Shown piece by piece: positions 39,318 through 40,885 of a stretch of 40,885 nucleotides of DNA. Each line of letters starts with the position of its first letter. The first letter of the stretch is position 1. Both the position numbers and the translations under genes were made by a program. This stretch comes from a virus. Where the stretch lies: the IMG/VR virus record IMGVR_UViG_3300036820_000038, positions 1 to 40,885 of that record. One strand, given 5' to 3'. Under the pieces are notes generated by a model. It saw only the letters and a list, made by a program, of their open reading frames with translations. It ran no database searches and was not told the DNA's origin.

Positions 39318-39872
39318 ATGGGAATGTTTGACTACGTAACAGTATCTAAAAACGTTTTTAAGCCGAATGAATTGATAGATAAATATAATATAGATTTAGA
39401 TTACATTCACTTTCAAACTAAAGATATTGAAGGTAAGATGTGTAGACACTTTAGAATTCAAAGAATTAATAATCAATTAGTATTATGTATCGAAATAACT
39501 AAAAAAAATGAAATCATAGATGAGAATTTTTTCATAAATGAACCACCAGGCCATAAAAACTATGGTTATTTTAATGAGTGTGATCTTCCTTTAACCGAAA
39601 GATTATATAAAAAATGCGACTCATCTGAAAAAAAAGTACAAATAAATGCAGATCTTATGTGGGATGACCACAAAGTGAAAATGATATGTTCAAATTATAC
39701 AGAACCCACCACGGGAGAAATTTATATTAATTTTGCATTTAAAAAGGGAATTATTAGCCACATAAGAGGATTTATTGATATAGTGGATAGAGAGAAAGAT
39801 ATTCATGAACGATCTATAATAATTCCACGAGTCCATGATCTTGAATGGCTTGCTCCCTTTCAATATCTCTAA
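39318..39872 (+). CDS. MGMFDY-type conserved hypothetical protein
   Basis: A 184-residue protein beginning MGMFDYVTVSKNVFKP, with HFQTKDIEGKM at about 31-41. The start MGMFDxI...FQTKD(L) is a pattern shared by many hypothetical proteins of phages and bacteria, role unknown. The rest is mixed alpha/beta, with PTTGEIYINFAFKKG and a C-terminal HDLEWLAPFQYL. GGAG stands seven bases before the ATG. It is followed by a strong hairpin at 39913-39938. Not a recognisable enzyme. Confidence 0.65.
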   Translation: MGMFDYVTVSKNVFKPNELIDKYNIDLDYIHFQTKDIEGKMCRHFRIQRINNQLVLCIEITKKNEIIDENFFINEPPGHKNYGYFNECDLPLTERLYKKCDSSEKKVQINADLMWDDHKVKMICSNYTEPTTGEIYINFAFKKGIISHIRGFIDIVDREKDIHERSIIIPRVHDLEWLAPFQYL

Positions 39873-39912
39873 TAATCGAAAATAACTTCCTTTCCTATTT
39901 TCACGCATGAAA

Positions 39913-39938
39913 AAAGACCCTCTTTGAAGAGGGTCTTT
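39913..39938. terminator. Strong hairpin terminator
   Basis: AAAGACCCTCTT and AAGAGGGTCTTT form a perfect 12-bp stem with a two-base gap. The A run on its left gives a U tract for leftward transcripts; for rightward transcripts only a short TTT follows. It separates the MGMFDY-type gene from the helix-turn-helix gene and may mark the end of the phage unit. Confidence 0.75.
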
Positions 39939-40094
39939 CCACTCAAATAACTCGGAGAAGTCATGAAAGGAGCCCGCTGGTTTTTTACGCCAGCGAACTA
40001 TCATAAATATACATTATGTTGTTATATTGTCAATGAAATTTCTTTGATATTTTATATAAATAAGGTATCCTATTCCCCTTCATCCTATTTGTGT

Positions 40095-40454
40095 ATGGAA
40101 CGACAGATGCTTGCCAAAGAAACTCATGACCTTATCCAACAGCTCCATGCAGATGGTATGCCAAAGTTAAGAATTGCTAACCAATTAAATCTTACGCATA
40201 GAACAGTAGTTAAACATATTAAGAATCCCATTTGGAAGCCATATAAGCGTGCTAATATGGGAGCAGCAGACCATAAAAATAAGAAAGATAAACTGCCGCT
40301 ATTAAAGTCTTTATCTGTTCGTGAGCTGTTGGATATGGACTTTAGAAAGAGAGAGCACGACCGTACTATTGCGGCTTATGAAGATCGGGAAGCCGAACTC
40401 TCCATTGCGGCTTATGAAGATCGCATGATGAAATCACGAACTGGATGCAGTTGA
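40095..40454 (+). CDS. Helix-turn-helix protein
   Basis: A 119-residue basic protein. Residues 6-36 read LAKETHDLIQQLHADGMPKL...IANQLNLTHRTVVKHI, a classical helix-turn-helix of resolvase/IS21 type. The rest is charged, with a duplicated IAAYEDR encoded by a perfect 20-bp repeat (40368-40387 and 40404-40423). The frame is open upstream to ATG 39963, but that part includes a stem-loop and lacks protein-like composition, so ATG 40095 or 40107 is preferred. It may be a small DNA-binding regulator or the stump of a transposase. Confidence 0.6.
   Translation: MERQMLAKETHDLIQQLHADGMPKLRIANQLNLTHRTVVKHIKNPIWKPYKRANMGAADHKNKKDKLPLLKSLSVRELLDMDFRKREHDRTIAAYEDREAELSIAAYEDRMMKSRTGCS
40368..40423 (+). 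repeat. 20-bp direct repeat, 36-bp period
   Basis: ATTGCGGCTTATGAAGATCG occurs at 40368-40387 and again at 40404-40423, in frame, encoding IAAYEDR twice near the end of the helix-turn-helix protein. Confidence 0.9.
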
Positions 40455-40505
40455 TTTTTTCTATTTTTTCTCACTCTTTCCTATTTTTTCCCACAAATTA
40501 TATTT

Positions 40506-40537
40506 TTGTTGACACTCATATTCTTCTCTATAATAAT
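40506..40537 (+). promoter_or_regulatory. Promoter of the tRNA methyltransferase gene
   Basis: Two readings are possible: TTGACA (40509-40514) with AATAAT (40532-40537), or TTGTTG (40506-40511) with perfect TATAAT (40529-40534); each has a 17-base spacer. The leader can form a stem between GTGACACTA and TAGTGCCAC (one mismatch). Confidence 0.65.
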
Positions 40538-40607
40538 AAGCGTGACACTACCAACGTAGCGACGATGATAGTGCCACTAACCAAATAACCCCGACCAAAG
40601 GAGCTAT

Positions 40608-40885
40608 ATGGCTGACAACAGCATACACACCTTAGAAAAAAATCCAAGAGCAGAATTAGATTATACGGTTGATAAGTTTATAAATGGACTTATTACAGTG
40701 AAACAACCTAAGCACGGATTCCGTGCAGGATGTGATTCTATTTTTTTGGCAGCCTCTATTCAACCAGAACCAGAGACACGCGTTTTGGATGTAGGCGCAG
40801 GTGTTGGTGTGATATCTCTTGCATTAGCAAAACGATGTCCTGATGTAAAAATAGTGGCACTAGAGAATCACCCAGATCTTGTATC
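40608..40885 (+). CDS. tRNA1(Val) adenine-N6 methyltransferase-like protein, 3' part outside window
   Basis: The first 92 codons are present. After a polar start (MADNSIHTLEKNPRAELD) come FINGLITVKQPKHGFRAGCD and SIFLAASI, then VLDVGAGVGVISLALAKRCP, the SAM-binding motif I of class I methyltransferases, and IVALENH, motif II. G.l.l.QPk.GfRaG.DailLAA is the signature of the TrmN6/YfiC family in alphaproteobacteria, which methylates A37 of tRNA1(Val) in E. coli. AAAGGAG precedes the ATG by four bases. It is a normal chromosomal gene type and suggests that host DNA starts at or before this point. Confidence 0.85.
   Translation, partial: MADNSIHTLEKNPRAELDYTVDKFINGLITVKQPKHGFRAGCDSIFLAASIQPEPETRVLDVGAGVGVISLALAKRCPDVKIVALENHPDLV

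Noticed and set aside
39963-40094. N-terminal extension of the helix-turn-helix protein
   Set aside because: A fair ribosome site precedes ATG 39963, but the stretch contains a CGCTGG/CCAGCG stem-loop and promoter-like AT-rich DNA, and its translation does not resemble a domain.

Overview
The window carries an almost complete short-tailed (podovirus-like) temperate phage in an AT-rich alphaproteobacterial background. The host group is inferred from a CtrA-family response regulator (positions 36253-36927) and from a TrmN6-type tRNA methyltransferase of alphaproteobacterial style cut off at the right edge (40608 onward). Low GC and short genes would fit a Rickettsiales/Holosporales-like lineage, but genus cannot be read from the window.

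Layout. 1-745: a cut-off hypothetical gene, a tRNA-Asn gene and an attachment region. The attachment region holds the 3' half of a tRNA-Gly(GCC) gene flanked on both sides by pairs of a 10-bp repeat, which is what an intact attP looks like. 746-3524 (+): tyrosine integrase and five small unknown genes. 3490-36142 (-): one long late module read leftwards. It runs from small and large terminase through portal, GroES-like protein, scaffold, major capsid, head-tail adaptors, several fibre-like proteins and a gp10-like tail protein to four probable DNA-ejection proteins. 31552-33000 (+): a MarR-controlled four-gene cassette that interrupts the late module on the opposite strand. 36253-37269 (-): a phage-borne CtrA-like regulator and a small partner gene, placed upstream of the terminase like a late-gene activator. 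37270-38461: a divergent promoter region, then about 1 kb of G-poor non-coding DNA ending in two mirror-image hairpins. 38462-39872 (+): three unknown genes. 40095-40454 (+): a helix-turn-helix gene. 40608 onward: the host-like methyltransferase.

How it fits together. A divergent promoter pair (leftward TTATCT-N17-TATAAT, rightward perfect TTGACA-N17-TATAAT with a 15-bp palindrome at its -35) looks like the control switch. The leftward transcript would make the 90-aa protein and the CtrA-like regulator, then run toward terminase and the virion genes. The regulator lacks every receiver residue needed for phosphorylation. The capsid genes at 21279-22868 follow a leader with several hairpins and a helix that would hide the Shine-Dalgarno sequence.

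No replication protein, CI-type repressor or endolysin is recognisable. The phage therefore either continues outside the window, uses unfamiliar genes, or depends on the host. Whether it is integrated, tandem or episomal cannot be decided here. Functional calls come from reading protein motifs, not from database searches.
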